A stretch of DNA of 64,000 nucleotides from contig CALNZV010000001.1 of the NCBI GenBank assembly GCA_942491115.1, positions 496,001-560,000 on the forward strand. Direction: 5' to 3'. This document shows, one piece after another, positions 63,371 to 64,000 of the stretch. The first letter of the stretch is position 1. Each line of letters opens with the position of its first letter. Source of the DNA: CALNZV01 sp942491115 (GTDB lineage Bacteria; Desulfobacterota; Desulfobacteria; Desulfobacterales; UBA5852). Under the pieces are notes generated by a model that searched no databases, was not told the DNA's origin, and saw only the letters and a list, made by a program, of their open reading frames with translations. The translations under genes and the position numbers were made by a program.

Positions 63371-63925
63371 CTACTTAATTTCAAGGAACTTGAAAGCCGC
63401 TCCGATCAGAGCCGCCTGTTCTTTGCTCATCTCGCCCAGGCTGCCGCGCCGCTCCGCCATGCGCCGGAAGCGGGTGAAATCGGTCGGCAGCGCCTCGGTT
63501 TCTACGAGGTAGGCGATCTTTTGGATGATCTTCCGGATGTCTTCGGGGTATTTGATCCGGCCTTTTATCTTGGCAAAGTATTCCACTTTGATCCGGCCTC
63601 TGTTTCTGTCAAATTCCAGGTCTGTGACCCGATGCACGGCGAGAATGACGTAATCGCCGAGGGATTGCCAGAAGATCTCATCGTGGTTTTTCCAAAACGG
63701 CAGGGAAAAACGCAACAGGGCTGGCTGTTTTTTTCCGTTTTGGGGGATGTGTCTATAGAGATCGACCGGAAAATTGTCTACCTCTCCATCACCCACCTTG
63801 TCGAGCATTTCAAATAACGTCAGTCTTTGCTGCTTCCGGTAGCGTTTGTCGATTTGGTCCAAAACGCTGCCCTGCCCGACACCGGAATGAACCTTCTCGA
63901 GTGCCATTGTGATTGAGTTTGTCAT
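63371..63925 (-). CDS. Hypothetical protein, 184 aa
   Basis: I do not recognise this protein. It is soluble and charged. Visible features are the Lys/Arg-rich KRYRKQQRLTLFEML helix (about residue 27), a central beta-rich block (VILAVHRVTDLEF, IKVEYFAKI) and a C-terminal helical part that ends FKFLEIK. GAAGGAAG lies before the ATG at 63925. No functional neighbour is informative. Confidence 0.65.
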   Translation of the reverse strand: MTNSITMALEKVHSGVGQGSVLDQIDKRYRKQQRLTLFEMLDKVGDGEVDNFPVDLYRHIPQNGKKQPALLRFSLPFWKNHDEIFWQSLGDYVILAVHRVTDLEFDRNRGRIKVEYFAKIKGRIKYPEDIRKIIQKIAYLVETEALPTDFTRFRRMAERRGSLGEMSKEQAALIGAAFKFLEIK

Positions 63926-64000
63926 TGTGCGCTTCCTTCATCGTCATCACATGCTGGTGGGCGATTTGCCCATTCTCGTCCCAGGGACGAACACAACGAG

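Noticed and set aside
1..64000. CRISPR arrays, rRNA and tRNA genes
   Set aside because: No regularly spaced direct repeats and no recognisable structural RNA gene was found on reading either strand.

Overview
The window is one contiguous bacterial chromosomal segment of moderately high GC. Gene content is Gram-negative: LptF/LptG, a LpxL/HtrB-type acyltransferase, CMP-Kdo-synthetase-like activation and a membrane-bound lytic transglycosylase. Together with the style of the surface-polysaccharide genes this suggests a member of the former Deltaproteobacteria (Desulfobacterota, e.g. a Desulfobacteraceae/Desulfosarcina relative). That placement is an inference; there is no rRNA or other marker here.

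Layout. (1) 0-17 kb is mostly housekeeping and lipid/envelope genes: a Tat-lipoprotein metallo-beta-lactamase-fold protein, ArfB, an MltD-like LysM transglycosylase, a large unrecognised protein, a LOV-like PAS protein without the photoactive cysteine, an acyl-CoA dehydrogenase, an IS110/IS1111-type insertion sequence with a frameshifted transposase and a candidate bridge-RNA region, a remnant of a Na/Ca exchanger gene, a diacylglycerol-kinase/Tam41-like pair (DAG to PA to CDP-DAG), a metallophosphoesterase, and an operon of a nucleotidyltransferase-fold protein with lptF-lptG. (2) 17.3-24.3 kb: after a long structured, AT-rich non-coding leader comes a compact operon of fatty-acyl-AMP ligase, extended SDR, acyl carrier protein, serine-palmitoyltransferase-like alpha-oxoamine synthase and an MsbA-type ABC exporter. 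This is the gene set of bacterial ceramide (sphingoid base) synthesis and is the most striking system in the window. (3) 24.6-54.1 kb: a large surface-polysaccharide locus. It encodes a NeuB-family synthase, SDR, aldehyde dehydrogenase, two NeuA-like CMP transferases, a transketolase, a DapA/NanA-family lyase, a KdsB-like CMP transferase, a 2-hydroxyacid dehydrogenase and a cyclase-family hydrolase (making and activating one or more ulosonic acids). It also encodes four paralogues of a 'surface carbohydrate biosynthesis' protein, two paralogues of a FNDIDHM-motif protein, a capsule-type protein, a glycosyltransferase-2/zinc-alcohol-dehydrogenase fusion, and five sulfotransferase-like proteins. 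The product is probably a sulfated, ulosonic-acid-containing surface glycan. (4) 54.3-64 kb: a lipid A-type acyltransferase, a GNAT-fold protein of the size of the bacterial ceramide synthase family, and a run of minus-strand small housekeeping genes (YaiI, HD, alpha/beta hydrolase, RidA, DUF1499, endonuclease/exonuclease/phosphatase-fold, GNAT), with one small membrane-protein gene that looks frameshifted.

How it fits together: the ceramide operon and the ABC exporter would make and possibly export a sphingolipid; the adjoining locus would build a charged, sulfated glycan. Whether the two join (a glycosylated sphingolipid) cannot be decided from sequence. No CRISPR array, tRNA or rRNA gene was seen.
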